From Acidihalobacter yilgarnensis (GTDB taxonomy: Bacteria; Pseudomonadota; Gammaproteobacteria; DSM-5130; Acidihalobacteraceae), in NCBI RefSeq assembly GCF_001753245.1, contig NZ_CP017415.1, forward strand, positions 1,206,501-1,270,500: 64,000 nt of DNA, read 5' to 3'. Both the position numbers and the translations under genes were made by a program. Below, in pieces: positions 42,571 to 51,056 of the stretch. Position 1 is the first letter of the stretch. The number at the start of each line of letters is the position of its first letter. The notes under the pieces are model-generated. The model saw only the letters and a list, made by a program, of their open reading frames with translations, was not told the origin of the DNA and did not search any database.

Positions 42571-43005
42571 TTACCGCCTGCCCAGGCGCCTCGCGTCGCG
42601 CGCGACCTGGAGCAGGGCCAAGGCACGAATCAGTTCCGCGTGAGCCAGTTGCTTGTCGTAGGGCAGTCGAGCCCGTTCGTCCAGGCTGCGTGCGTGTTTG
42701 ACCGCTTCCTCAGCGGCGCGGGCGTCGATATCCTTTCCGCGTAAGGCGGTGTCGGCGAGTACGGTCACTTGGGTCGGCTGCACTTCCAGGTAGCCACCTT
42801 CGAGATAGAGATATTGCCAAGCGCCGTCGGTCAAATAGCGTGCCTCGCCGGGCATCAGTCGGGCGAGCACGGGCGTGTGCCCGGGCAGGACGCACATTTC
42901 GCCGCCTTCGGCGGGCAAGACGACGCGCTCGACGGTGCCAAGGAAGAGGCTGTCCTGAGCGGTAACGATGCTGAGCGTGATGTGTTTGCGGGTGTTTTCG
43001 TTCAT
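42571..43005 (-). CDS. Stand-alone F1 ATP synthase epsilon subunit-like protein
   Basis: A 144-residue protein with the full AtpC pattern: an N-terminal beta sandwich (LSIVTAQDSLFLGTVERVVL, GEMCVLPGHTPVLARLMPGE, YLEGGYLEVQPTQVTVLAD) and a C-terminal helical hairpin. In ATP synthase this subunit couples and inhibits the motor. Here no other atp gene is nearby. Instead its ATG overlaps the stop of a cytidylate-kinase-like gene (ATGA), so the two are translated together. It could be a displaced or extra epsilon subunit, or a sensor reused in another role. Whether the genome also has an atpC in an atp operon cannot be seen. Confidence 0.85.
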   Translation of the reverse strand: MNENTRKHITLSIVTAQDSLFLGTVERVVLPAEGGEMCVLPGHTPVLARLMPGEARYLTDGAWQYLYLEGGYLEVQPTQVTVLADTALRGKDIDARAAEEAVKHARSLDERARLPYDKQLAHAELIRALALLQVARDARRLGRR

Positions 43006-43673
43006 TGCTGGGTGTGGTCGGGGCGATGTGCGTGCAGGCCTGCGACGATGACGTCCACGATGCGTTCGAATGCATCCATGCGGTCGGTGTTGACGATGAG
43101 GTCGAAGTCGTCGAATTCGTCTCGTGTGCGCCCGAAATGATGTTTCAGATAGGTTCGCCTGTCGACCTCGATACGACGCCACTGGCGTTCGGCTGCGTGG
43201 TGATCCAGATTTTCGCGCTGTGCCAGGCGCGCGATGCAGGTTGCCGGCGAGGCGCGCAGATAGACGCGGTACATGTCGGGGATGCTGGCGATGAGATGTA
43301 CGCCGCGCCCGAGTATCACGCCGCCGTGTCGGGCGATGGCGAGGACCACTTCGACCAGAGCCTTGGCGTATTCGTCGGTCGAGGGAATGTTGCCGTAGCC
43401 GTGAAGTAGCCGCGAGACCAGCCCTGGTGGCGCCGATTCGTCCAGTCGGCGCATTAAGGCCGGATCGCCCTCGATCTGTTCAATAATGCCGTCGATGATG
43501 GCGCGGTCATATAAGGGCACGCCGATGCGCGCGGCGAGCAGCGGGGCGATTTCGCCGGCGCCGGCACCGTAATCGCGGCTGATCGCGACGAGCGGACCTT
43601 TGTGCGTGCCTTCGGGTGTGCCGCTTTCGTGCAACAGCGTGAGTAGATAGCGTTCCAGGGCGCTGCGTGACAT
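43002..43673 (-). CDS. Cytidylate kinase-like protein
   Basis: A 223-residue protein resembling the cytidylate-kinase-like family (PF13189). The N-terminal loop VAISRDYGAGAGEIAPLLA with GVPLYDRAII is the family hallmark. The glycine-rich loop reads GAGAGE, without the basic residue of the usual GSGGRE form, so nucleotide phosphorylation is uncertain. GVILGRGVHLI and a C-terminal DLIVNTD follow. ATG at complement 43671-43673 has GGAG upstream. It is translationally coupled to the epsilon-like gene and divergent from a DUF389 gene across a tandem repeat. Confidence 0.75.
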   Translation of the reverse strand: MSRSALERYLLTLLHESGTPEGTHKGPLVAISRDYGAGAGEIAPLLAARIGVPLYDRAIIDGIIEQIEGDPALMRRLDESAPPGLVSRLLHGYGNIPSTDEYAKALVEVVLAIARHGGVILGRGVHLIASIPDMYRVYLRASPATCIARLAQRENLDHHAAERQWRRIEVDRRTYLKHHFGRTRDEFDDFDLIVNTDRMDAFERIVDVIVAGLHAHRPDHTQQ

Positions 43674-43732
43674 AGGGTCGCTCCACGTGCGGATGGTTTC
43701 ATGGTCGAGCAGACGAAGGCGCGATGCAATCT

Positions 43733-43758
43733 TTTGTCCTTTGTCCTTTGTCCTTTGT
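43733..43758. repeat. 7-bp tandem repeat (TTTGTCC), 3.7 copies
   Basis: Three exact units of TTTGTCC (43733-43753) plus five bases of a fourth, in the gap between the divergent kinase-like and DUF389 genes. The unit length is not a multiple of three and it lies where promoters of both genes should be, so copy-number change could alter expression (inference). Confidence 0.85.
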
Positions 43759-43850
43759 GCCGGTGGATCATTGCTACGAGTTGGTCGGGTTATGCTCATC
43801 CAGCAGCCCGGCTGTGCTGCGATTGGATGAATCAATGGGGAGGTTGGTGC

Positions 43851-44837
43851 ATGAAAATCATCGAGGTCGTCGCGGAGGCGAGCAGCCGCGATACGGTGTC
43901 CGCGATCGGAGAGAAGATCGAGGCGCGCGATTTCCGTAGCGGGACGGTTGACGATGACGGCCGGCAATTCATGCGCCTGCTGGTTGCCGATGACAAGGTC
44001 CAGCACGCCTTGGATTTGCTGCAAAACGTACTTGGCGTGCAGCAGGGCGCACACATTGTCGTGCTGTCCGTCGAGGTGGCGCTGCCCCGGCAGAACGAGG
44101 CGGAAAGCCAGCAGGAGGATGCCGCGATGGCGATTCGCGAATCTCTGTATGCGAGCGTGGAACGGGATACGCGCCTGGGCGCGAACTACGTCGTGCTCGT
44201 GTTGCTGTCGACCGTGGTCGCAGGTATCGGGATGATCGAAGACAACGTCAGCGCGATCATCGGCGCGATGGTGATCGCGCCCTTGCTGGGGCCGAATCTA
44301 GCCTTTGGTTTGAGCACTGCACTGGGCGATCTTGGCCTGATGCGCAAGGCGGTGGGCAGTCTGTTGGTGGGCGTTACGCTGGCCGTGATGGCATCCGCCA
44401 TCGTGGGTGCCTTTGTACCGCACGGACTCCTTGGCAGCCATGAGCTACTGGCGCGCACCACTACTGGCTACGATACCGTGGCATTGGCATTGGCTTCCGG
44501 TGCCGCCGCGGCCTTGTCGTTGACCACGGGGCTTTCCAGCGTGCTGGTCGGTGTGATGGTCGCAGTGGCTCTGTTGCCGCCTGCTGCCGCTTTGGGCCTC
44601 TTCCTCGGCGGAGGTGACCTATCGAGCGCCGGGGGGGCCGGCTTGCTGCTGGCGGTGAATATCGTGTGCGTGAACCTCGCCAGCAAGATTGTATTCCTAC
44701 TCAAGGGCGTTCGGCCTCGAACCTGGGTGGATAAGGCACGCGCGCGTCGTGCCACCGCGATCTATCTTGCCATGTGGCTGGCGACGCTCGGGGTGCTGTT
44801 GCTGGCGATCTACTTGCGACGTGCATTGGGGGGCTGA
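43851..44837 (+). CDS. DUF389 family membrane protein
   Basis: A 328-residue protein resembling the TIGR00341/DUF389 family of unknown function. The soluble N-terminal domain of about 85 residues (KIIEVVAEASSRDTVSAIGE) is followed by about seven helices, including GANYVVLVLLSTVVAGIGM and the conserved GAMVIAPLLGPNLAFGLSTAL. ATG 43851 is preceded by GGGGAGG. Alone on its strand after the divergent repeat region. Confidence 0.8.
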   Translation: MKIIEVVAEASSRDTVSAIGEKIEARDFRSGTVDDDGRQFMRLLVADDKVQHALDLLQNVLGVQQGAHIVVLSVEVALPRQNEAESQQEDAAMAIRESLYASVERDTRLGANYVVLVLLSTVVAGIGMIEDNVSAIIGAMVIAPLLGPNLAFGLSTALGDLGLMRKAVGSLLVGVTLAVMASAIVGAFVPHGLLGSHELLARTTTGYDTVALALASGAAAALSLTTGLSSVLVGVMVAVALLPPAAALGLFLGGGDLSSAGGAGLLLAVNIVCVNLASKIVFLLKGVRPRTWVDKARARRATAIYLAMWLATLGVLLLAIYLRRALGG

Positions 44838-44924
44838 TACCGTCCGGCGGTCGTGCCGCGCGCACTTAAACGACGCTCCCCGCATCGACGGGATCGGGCG
44901 TGTTTCGGATGGAGCAAACTTGCA

Positions 44925-45755
44925 ATGAAATATCTGCGTTATGGACCGCCGGGCGAGGAGCGGCCGGGGTTGCTGGATGGGGACGGTTTCATCCGCGACC
45001 TGGGGGGCGTGTTTGCGGACCTTGCGGGCGATTGCCTGGACCCGTCGCGTCTGAGCGATTTGACGACAGGTGACATCGCGTTGCTACCACGTGTCGAAGG
45101 CGACGTGCGTCTTGGATCGTGCGTGGTCGGGACGCGGCATTTCATCGGCATCGGCCTTAATTACGCTGATCATGCCGCGGAAACTGGTATGCCGATTCCG
45201 AGCGAGCCCATCGTGTTCAACAAGGCGCCGAGTTGCATCGGGGGTCCGAATGATCCGATTCCGGTGCCGCCGGGCGCGTTCAAGGTGGACTGGGAGGTGG
45301 AGCTGGCGCTGGTGATCGGGCGCCGCGCTTGGCAGGTGAGCGAGGCTCAGGCGCTCGATTATCTGGCTGGCTACTGCATCTGCAACGACGTTTCCGAACG
45401 CGCCTGGCAACTGGAGGGCACCGGGCAATGGCTCAAGGGCAAGAGCGCGCCGGGCTTCGGTCCGCTGGGGCCGTGGCTGGTCACGCCGGACGAAATCCCC
45501 GATCCGCTGTCCCTGGGTCTGACGCTGGAGGTCAACGGCGAGACCATGCAGTCCGGTAGTACCGCCACCATGATTTTCGGCCCGGCCTACCTGGTGTCCT
45601 ATCTGTCGCGCTTCATGGCGCTGGAGCCGGGCGACGTGATTACCACTGGCACGCCGCCCGGCGTGGGCATGGCGCGGGGTCGTTTCCTCAAGCCCGGCGA
45701 CCAGGTGCGTGCTGCGGTCGCGGGATTGGGTGAGCAGGCCAACGCGGTCGTCTGA
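44925..45755 (+). CDS. Fumarylacetoacetate hydrolase family protein
   Basis: A 276-residue enzyme of the FAH superfamily, which cleaves or decarboxylates C-C bonds in beta-diketo or oxo acids with a divalent metal. Signatures are IGIGLNYADHAAETG, PIVFNKAPSCIGGPNDPI, the metal glutamates in DWEVELALVIGR, ICNDVSERAWQ and DVITTGTPPGVG. The substrate cannot be read from sequence. ATG 44925 has GGAG upstream. Confidence 0.9.
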   Translation: MKYLRYGPPGEERPGLLDGDGFIRDLGGVFADLAGDCLDPSRLSDLTTGDIALLPRVEGDVRLGSCVVGTRHFIGIGLNYADHAAETGMPIPSEPIVFNKAPSCIGGPNDPIPVPPGAFKVDWEVELALVIGRRAWQVSEAQALDYLAGYCICNDVSERAWQLEGTGQWLKGKSAPGFGPLGPWLVTPDEIPDPLSLGLTLEVNGETMQSGSTATMIFGPAYLVSYLSRFMALEPGDVITTGTPPGVGMARGRFLKPGDQVRAAVAGLGEQANAVV

Positions 45756-45761
45756 GCGAGG

Positions 45762-46180
45762 CTAGCGCGCGAAGAGCTGGTCAAGATCGCGGAAGGCCTT
45801 GAATTCGAGGGCGTTGCCGGACGGGTCGCGGAAGAACAGGGTCGCCTGCTCGCCGGGTTCCCCCTGAAGCGGACGGTGGGTTCTATCTCGAAGACGACGC
45901 CAGCACGGCGCAGCCGCTCGGCGAGCATCTGCCAGGCTTCCATGTCGAGGACTACGCCAAAGTGGGGTACGGGCACCGACTTGCCGTCCACCGGATTGTA
46001 CGCGGCGTGTCCCGCATGGTTTGGGTCGTGGTGGATCACGAACTGATGCCCCATGAAGTCGAAGTCGACCCAGTGCGGGGCGCTGCGGCCTTCGGCGAGG
46101 CCGAGGACTTCGCCGTAGAAGCGGCGGGCCTCGGTGAGGTCTCGGACGGGCACCGCGAGGTGAAACGGCTGCAGGGGCAT
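45762..46180 (-). pseudogene. VOC/glyoxalase family protein, frameshifted near C-terminus
   Basis: A vicinal-oxygen-chelate protein with [20 protein letters not shown], the metal histidine motif HQFVIHHDP and [18 protein letters not shown]. At the five-C run 45860-45864 (G run on its own strand) the frame is lost. One extra G restores [20 protein letters not shown] and the stop at complement 45762-45764, giving 139 residues. As written it reads out of frame to 45599, into the FAH gene, which supports the missing base. ATG at complement 46178-46180. Confidence 0.82.
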
Positions 46181-46299
46181 GGCGGGGCTCCTATCGTGGC
46201 GTGACAATACAAAAAGTATCCCGCGCGCCGACGCGGCAAGGCAAGCGGGCGAGCGATGATTGAACCATGTGACATACCGACCAGTCTGACTCCATGTCG

Positions 46300-46340
46300 G
46301 CGGCCACCGACGGGTCTGCGCCGGTGGCCGCTTCATTTTT
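46300..46340 (+). terminator. Terminator-like hairpin ahead of the SDR gene
   Basis: A perfect 10-bp stem GCGGCCACCG (46300-46309) with CGGTGGCCGC (46322-46331), a 12-base loop, then TTCATTTTT. It points along the plus strand and ends 20 bases before the SDR Shine-Dalgarno, in the divergent gap after the VOC gene start. It may attenuate the SDR transcript or block outside transcription. Confidence 0.65.
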
Positions 46341-46371
46341 GAAAAACCGATCTAAACCCAAGGAGTGAATG

Positions 46372-47106
46372 ATGCAACTTCGCGACATCAAAGGACGGGT
46401 GGCAGTGGTCACCGGCGCCTCCAGTGGCATCGGCGAGGCCGCTGCCCGCGCGTTGGCGGCAGAGGGCGTAGAGCTGGTGCTCGCGGCGCGCAGCCGCGAC
46501 AAGATCGAGGCGCTGGCGGCCGAACTCGGTGGCGATTGCCTCGCGGTGCAGACCGACGTTGGAGATCCGGCACAGGTTGCAGCACTGTTCGCCCGGGTCG
46601 AATCGACCTTTGGCGGGGTGGATCTGTTGTTCAACAATGCGGGTGTGGGCTACAACGGGCCCTTCGTGGACAGTGATCCGGTGCAGTGGAAGGCGACCAT
46701 CGATGCCAATCTCTATGGTGTGCTGTATTGGACACAAGCAGCGATCCCGCTGATGCGCGGGCGTGCGGGTGGCATGATCAGTACGGTTTCCAGCGTGGGG
46801 GGGCGTCACGGTATCGAGGGTTGGGCGGTTTACAACGCAACCAAATTTGCCGTGGTTGGATTTCACGACGCTCTGCGCAAGGAGCTGGGTCCAGAGGGTA
46901 TCCGCGTGTCGCTGATCGAGCCCGGCGCGGTGTATACCCAGTGGGGCTACAACGTCCCGGGAGAGGCGATGCGCGAGCGACGCGACAAGCTGGAGGCGCT
47001 GCATTCTGAGGACATCGCCAATGCGCTGGTATTCGCCTTTGCGCAGCCGGCCAACGTGAATTGTCAGGAAATGCTCATCCTGCCGACGCGCCAAACCTAT
47101 CCATAG
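46372..47106 (+). CDS. Short-chain dehydrogenase/reductase
   Basis: A classical SDR of 244 residues. The NAD(P) motif is VTGASSGIGEAAARAL, NNAGVGY is the structural motif, and the catalytic set is Ser (STVSSVGG) with YNATK. The substrate is unknown. The strong AAGGAG (46360-46365) favours ATG 46372 (spacing six), although ATG 46369 is directly next to it. Confidence 0.92.
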   Translation: MQLRDIKGRVAVVTGASSGIGEAAARALAAEGVELVLAARSRDKIEALAAELGGDCLAVQTDVGDPAQVAALFARVESTFGGVDLLFNNAGVGYNGPFVDSDPVQWKATIDANLYGVLYWTQAAIPLMRGRAGGMISTVSSVGGRHGIEGWAVYNATKFAVVGFHDALRKELGPEGIRVSLIEPGAVYTQWGYNVPGEAMRERRDKLEALHSEDIANALVFAFAQPANVNCQEMLILPTRQTYP

Positions 47107-47234
47107 ATTCCTGGGTGGCAGCCCCCGGTGCGTGATCTCCGAAGCCTGTGTCGGCGAGATATAATGGCCGCTCATGGCCGGCCCCGTCGCCGGTCTGCCC
47201 GGGCTTTTGGGCCGTGGACGCAACCGGAGGGGGC

Positions 47235-47789
47235 ATGGAGAATGAAACGGCATTATTGCTGATCGATGTGCAGCAGGGCATGGATACGGACGGGTGGGGG
47301 CCTCGTAACCGGCCTTGGGCCGAAAGCGAGATCGCGCGATTGTTGACGGCCTGGCGCGCGTCCGCGGCGCCGATCGTGCACGTCCGTCATTTATCCACGA
47401 ATCCGGCTTCGCCGCTGTACTCGACAGGGCCGGGTGTCGCCTTCAAACCCGAGGCGTTGCCGGTGGCAGACGAGCCGGTGTTCGACAAGCGCGTCAATAG
47501 CGCCTTCATGGGTACGCATCTTGAGGCGTACTTGCGCGAGCGCGGTATCGCGCGACTCGTCGTCGCCGGCCTGACCACCGACCACTGCGTTTCGACCAGC
47601 GTGCGCATGGCGGCGAATCTGGGGTTCCGGGTAATGCTGGCGGAGGATGCCTGCGCCACCTTCGGGCGCGTCGGCTACGATGGGCGCTATTACAGCGCCG
47701 ACGAACTGCATCGTGCCGCGCTGGTTAGCTTGCATGGTGAGTTCGCGCACGTCGTCACGACCACCGAGGCGATTGGAGTGTCCCTGTGA
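47235..47789 (+). CDS. Isochorismatase-family cysteine hydrolase
   Basis: A 184-residue enzyme with the Asp-Lys-Cys triad: LLLIDVQQGM, FDKRVNSAF and GLTTDHCVSTSVRMA. Members hydrolyse amides or isochorismate; the substrate is not evident. ATG 47235 follows GGAGGGGG. A consensus TATAAT at 47160-47165 may be its -10, with no good -35. Its stop overlaps the next start (GTGA), opening a packed four-gene run. Confidence 0.9.
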   Translation: MENETALLLIDVQQGMDTDGWGPRNRPWAESEIARLLTAWRASAAPIVHVRHLSTNPASPLYSTGPGVAFKPEALPVADEPVFDKRVNSAFMGTHLEAYLRERGIARLVVAGLTTDHCVSTSVRMAANLGFRVMLAEDACATFGRVGYDGRYYSADELHRAALVSLHGEFAHVVTTTEAIGVSL

Positions 47790-48115
47790 TCGCGACCACA
47801 CCAGAGCCGCCGTATTACGCGGCCATCTTCACGGCGCAGCCGGGTGCGGACGATGCCGGCTATGTAGAGACCGCCGCGCGCATGTTGATACTGGCCGAGT
47901 CGCAGCCAGGGTTTCTCGGTGTCGAGTCGGCGCACGAGGCCGGCGGCGGCATCACCGTATCCTACTGGCGCGACCTCGAATCGATCGCCGCCTGGCGGCG
48001 CCATGTCGAGCACCAGGCGGCGCAGCGTGAGGGGCGTGCGCGCTGGTACGCACGCTACGCCCTGCGTGTGGCGCGAGTCGAGCGTGCTCATGCCTTCGAT
48101 GGAGCGGTTGTATGA
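47786..48115 (+). CDS. Antibiotic biosynthesis monooxygenase (ABM) domain protein
   Basis: A 109-residue single ABM ferredoxin-like fold protein, with MLILAESQPGFLGVESAHE, ITVSYWRDLESIAAWRRH and REGRARWYARYALRVARVE. Such dimers include heme-degrading and quinone-modifying enzymes and many of unknown role. It is coupled at both ends by four-base overlaps to the hydrolase and the YbaK-like gene. Confidence 0.88.
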   Translation: MIATTPEPPYYAAIFTAQPGADDAGYVETAARMLILAESQPGFLGVESAHEAGGGITVSYWRDLESIAAWRRHVEHQAAQREGRARWYARYALRVARVERAHAFDGAVV

Positions 48116-48582
48116 CACCTGCGGTGCAGTTGGCCAAGAAGGCCGGGGTCGCGCACAGCGTGCACGTCTACGAGCATGATCCATCGGTCACCGCCTACGG
48201 TGACGAGGCGGTGGACAAGCTGGGGCTGGACCCGGCGCGGGTCTACAAGACCCTGGTGGTGGCCACCGATACCGGCGCGCTGGCGGTGGCCGTATTGCCC
48301 GTGCCCGCAAAGTTGTCATTCAAGGCCTTCGCCGCCGCTGTTGGCGCGAAGAAGGTGTCCATGGCCGATCCGGCTGCTGTTACCCGCGCGACCGGCTATG
48401 TGCTCGGCGGCGTCAGCCCGCTGGGGCAGAAAAAGCGCCTGCCATTGGTGATCGACGACAGCGCACGCAGTTTGTCGACCCTGTTCGTCAGCGCCGGGCG
48501 CCGTGGACTTGAGATCGAACTGGCCCCCGAAGCTCTGGCCGAACTCACGGGCGGCCGCTTCGCCGCCATCGTGGCGGATTAG
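48112..48582 (+). CDS. ybaK: Cys-tRNA(Pro)/Cys-tRNA(Cys) deacylase YbaK
   Basis: Trans-editing factor that hydrolyses Cys mischarged on tRNA-Pro. The 156-residue product has the YbaK pattern: YGDEAVDKLGLDPARVYKTL with the key lysine, LSFKAFAAAVGAKKVSMAD, and GYVLGGVSPLGQKKRLP. ATG overlaps the stop of the ABM gene. Confidence 0.93.
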   Translation: MTPAVQLAKKAGVAHSVHVYEHDPSVTAYGDEAVDKLGLDPARVYKTLVVATDTGALAVAVLPVPAKLSFKAFAAAVGAKKVSMADPAAVTRATGYVLGGVSPLGQKKRLPLVIDDSARSLSTLFVSAGRRGLEIELAPEALAELTGGRFAAIVAD

Positions 48583-48591
48583 GCGACACGC

Positions 48592-49032
48592 GTGCGCCTT
48601 TGGTCGCTACACCCGGAGTATCTTGACGCGCGTGGCTTGGTGGCGTTGTGGCGCGAAGGTCTGCTGGCACAGAAGGTGTTGCTCGGGCAGACGCGTGGTT
48701 ACCGACATCATCCGCAGCTGATTCGCTTCCGCGGGCGGCCCGATCCTGTCGCCGTGGTGGCTGCGTATCTGGCCGTGGTGCAGGCGGAGGCCACGCGGCG
48801 CGGCTATTGCTTCGACGCGGATAAGCTGGCCGCCGTGCGTGACGCCACGCCGATGCCGGTGACGCGCGGCCAGCTTGATTACGAATTGGCACATCTGAGC
48901 GCCAAATTGGCGGTACGCGATCCGCAGCGTCTTGCGGCGATCGCCAGTCCGTCCATCGTTCGGCCGCACCCTTGTTTTGAGGTGGTGCCCGGTCCGGTGG
49001 CTGATTGGGAGATTCTCGCGGTGTCGGGTTAG
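48592..49032 (+). CDS. Pyrimidine dimer DNA glycosylase-like protein
   Basis: A 146-residue protein of the family opening RLWSLHPEYLDARGLVALWR, with GYRHHPQLIRFR and a C-terminal PSIVRPHPCFEVVPGPVADW. I recognise it as the endonuclease V-type glycosylase/lyase group (PF13013/PF03013-like naming varies), which repairs UV dimers, but activity is not proven. GTG start nine bases after ybaK. A terminator follows. Confidence 0.6.
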   Translation: MRLWSLHPEYLDARGLVALWREGLLAQKVLLGQTRGYRHHPQLIRFRGRPDPVAVVAAYLAVVQAEATRRGYCFDADKLAAVRDATPMPVTRGQLDYELAHLSAKLAVRDPQRLAAIASPSIVRPHPCFEVVPGPVADWEILAVSG

Positions 49033-49044
49033 CGCGCGCGTCGC

Positions 49045-49072
49045 TTGTTCTGGGCGGATGGCGGTGTACAAT
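49045..49072 (+). promoter_or_regulatory. Candidate promoter upstream of the SRP RNA
   Basis: TTGTTC (49045-49050), a 16-base spacer and TACAAT (49067-49072). A transcript would start about where the next terminator hairpin begins, so the pair is odd. It may give abortive RNA or feed the SRP RNA by read-through. Confidence 0.4.
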
Positions 49073-49079
49073 AGCGGCG

Positions 49080-49106
49080 CGCCACCCGACGGGTGGCGTC
49101 GTTTTT
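49080..49106 (+). terminator. Intrinsic terminator after the glycosylase-like gene
   Basis: CGCCACCC (49080-49087), a GAC loop and GGGTGGCG (49091-49098), then TC-G-TTTTT (run at 49102-49106). It closes the hydrolase-to-glycosylase gene run and insulates the SRP RNA gene. Two more hairpins (49140-49156 and 49156-49175) lie between it and the SRP RNA. Confidence 0.85.
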
Positions 49107-49185
49107 GTAAGATCGGCCTGTATTGCCCCGGATAGCCGGCGGCAGGCAGGCTGCCGGGTACCCCCTCAGGTACCCGAACGTTCAT

Positions 49186-49297
<112 letters not shown>

Positions 49298-49340
49298 CAA
49301 TCGGTATAGTCCCAAGCTTTGGCAGCCGCCGATCCGAACG

Positions 49341-51041
49341 ATGACCTACCAGGCACTGGCGCGTAAATGGCGCCCACACAACTTCGACGAACTGGTGGGC
49401 CAGGCGCACGTGCGCCGGGCCTTGATCAATGCCCTGCGCGACCAGCGTATCCATCCGGCTTATCTGTTTACCGGCACCCGCGGCGTCGGCAAGACCACGT
49501 TGGCGCGTATTCTGGCCAAGTGCCTGAACTGCGAGACCGGTGTGACACCGACGCCCTGTGGCGTCTGTTCGGCCTGTCGTGAGATTGACGAGGGGCGCTT
49601 CATCGACCTGATCGAGGTCGACGCGGCTTCGCGCACCAAGGTGGAGGACACCCGCGAACTGCTCGAAAACGTGCAGTACGCGCCCACGCGTGGGCGTTAC
49701 AAGGTCTACCTCATCGACGAAGTGCACATGCTCTCCGGGCATAGCTTCAACGCCCTGCTCAAGACCTTGGAGGAGCCGCCACCGCACGTGCAGTTCCTGC
49801 TTGCGACCACCGATCCGCAGAAGTTGCCCGCGACGATTCTCTCGCGCTGTGTCCAGTTCGGCCTCAAACGCATCCCGGAAGGCGCCATTGCCGAACAGCT
49901 TGCCAGCGTGCTCGATCGCGAAGGCCTTTCCGGCGAACCGGATGCGCTGCGCGATCTGGCTCACGCGGCCGACGGTAGCCTGCGCGACGCGCTGAGCTTG
50001 CTGGATCAGGCCGTGGCCTACGGCGGCGGCACGGTCAACGAGGCCGATGTACGTGACATGCTGGGCACGATTTCCCGTGACGCGGTATTACGCCTGCTGC
50101 AGACGCTGGCGGCCGGTGATGCCATGGGGGTGTTGGGTGTAGTGGATGAGTTGGCCGAACAGGCGGCCGATTTCGCTTCTGTTCTGACGGATTTGCTCAC
50201 GGCTTTGCACCGACTGGCGGTACGCCAGTTCAGTACGCCCGTGCCAGATGGCGCCGATTCGACCGATGGCGTCTGGTCCGATCTGGCGGCCGCACTGAGC
50301 CCGGAGGACGTTCAGCTTTACTATCAGATTGCACTGATCGGCCGACGTGACTTGCCACTGGCGGCCGACCCGCGCAGCGGTATCGAGATGGTGTTGCTAC
50401 GCATGCTGGCGTTTCGGCCTGGGACCGGCGAGATGCAGACCGCGCGCGGTTTGACGCCGCCATCGATACCGACAACGCGTTCCCCACCCGCGCCCGTTGG
50501 CGCGGCCGAGCCGCGGGCCGAATATACCTCCACGCCAGCGGGTCGCGAGGAGGCTGCGGCGAGACCCACGCACACACCAGCCTCTGCACCCATTCCAATG
50601 GTGTCCTCGTCTGCCGCCGCCACATCGACCGGGAGTGACACCGGCGATTGGGCTGCGCGCGTGGCGGCACTGGGTCTGCGCGGCCTCGCCGGCCAGTTGG
50701 CCAGCCATACCAGTCTGATCTCGGCCGACGACGGGCACTACCGCTTGGCCATTGAGCGTGCCTCCGAGCATTTGTGTACCGAGATGGCCCGCCAACGTTT
50801 GACCGAGGCGCTGTCCGCCGCCGATGGTTGCCAAGTGCGCATCGATATCCAGGTGGCGGAATCGGTGGGCGATACACCCGCAGTGCAGGCTGAGCGTGTC
50901 GCGGCCAGTCGACAGTCAGAGGCGGAGCGTTCGATCGAGACGGACGAATGGATACAGAGCATCCGCGCGCAGTTGGACGCAAAGGTAGTGCCGGGCTCGG
51001 TGCGTCCCCACGTGGATGCGCCCAATTTGAATGATCGCTAA
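49341..51041 (+). CDS. dnaX: DNA polymerase III subunit tau DnaX
   Basis: Clamp-loader and replisome organiser, 566 residues. ARKWRPHNFDELVGQ, Walker A GTRGVGKT, the zinc cysteines (CLNCETG, CGVCSACRE), YLIDEVHMLS and the sensor ATTDPQKLPATILSRC are present. The C-terminal half is Pro/Ala/Thr-rich and low in conservation. I find no A-rich slippery heptamer as used in E. coli to make gamma, so only tau is expected. ATG 49341 gives the standard TYQALARKWRP N-terminus. Confidence 0.96.
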   Translation: MTYQALARKWRPHNFDELVGQAHVRRALINALRDQRIHPAYLFTGTRGVGKTTLARILAKCLNCETGVTPTPCGVCSACREIDEGRFIDLIEVDAASRTKVEDTRELLENVQYAPTRGRYKVYLIDEVHMLSGHSFNALLKTLEEPPPHVQFLLATTDPQKLPATILSRCVQFGLKRIPEGAIAEQLASVLDREGLSGEPDALRDLAHAADGSLRDALSLLDQAVAYGGGTVNEADVRDMLGTISRDAVLRLLQTLAAGDAMGVLGVVDELAEQAADFASVLTDLLTALHRLAVRQFSTPVPDGADSTDGVWSDLAAALSPEDVQLYYQIALIGRRDLPLAADPRSGIEMVLLRMLAFRPGTGEMQTARGLTPPSIPTTRSPPAPVGAAEPRAEYTSTPAGREEAAARPTHTPASAPIPMVSSSAAATSTGSDTGDWAARVAALGLRGLAGQLASHTSLISADDGHYRLAIERASEHLCTEMARQRLTEALSAADGCQVRIDIQVAESVGDTPAVQAERVAASRQSEAERSIETDEWIQSIRAQLDAKVVPGSVRPHVDAPNLNDR

Positions 51042-51056
51042 GAGGACGATACGAAC

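Noticed and set aside
49341-51041. Programmed frameshift in dnaX to make gamma
   Set aside because: No A-rich slippery heptamer with a following stem could be found.
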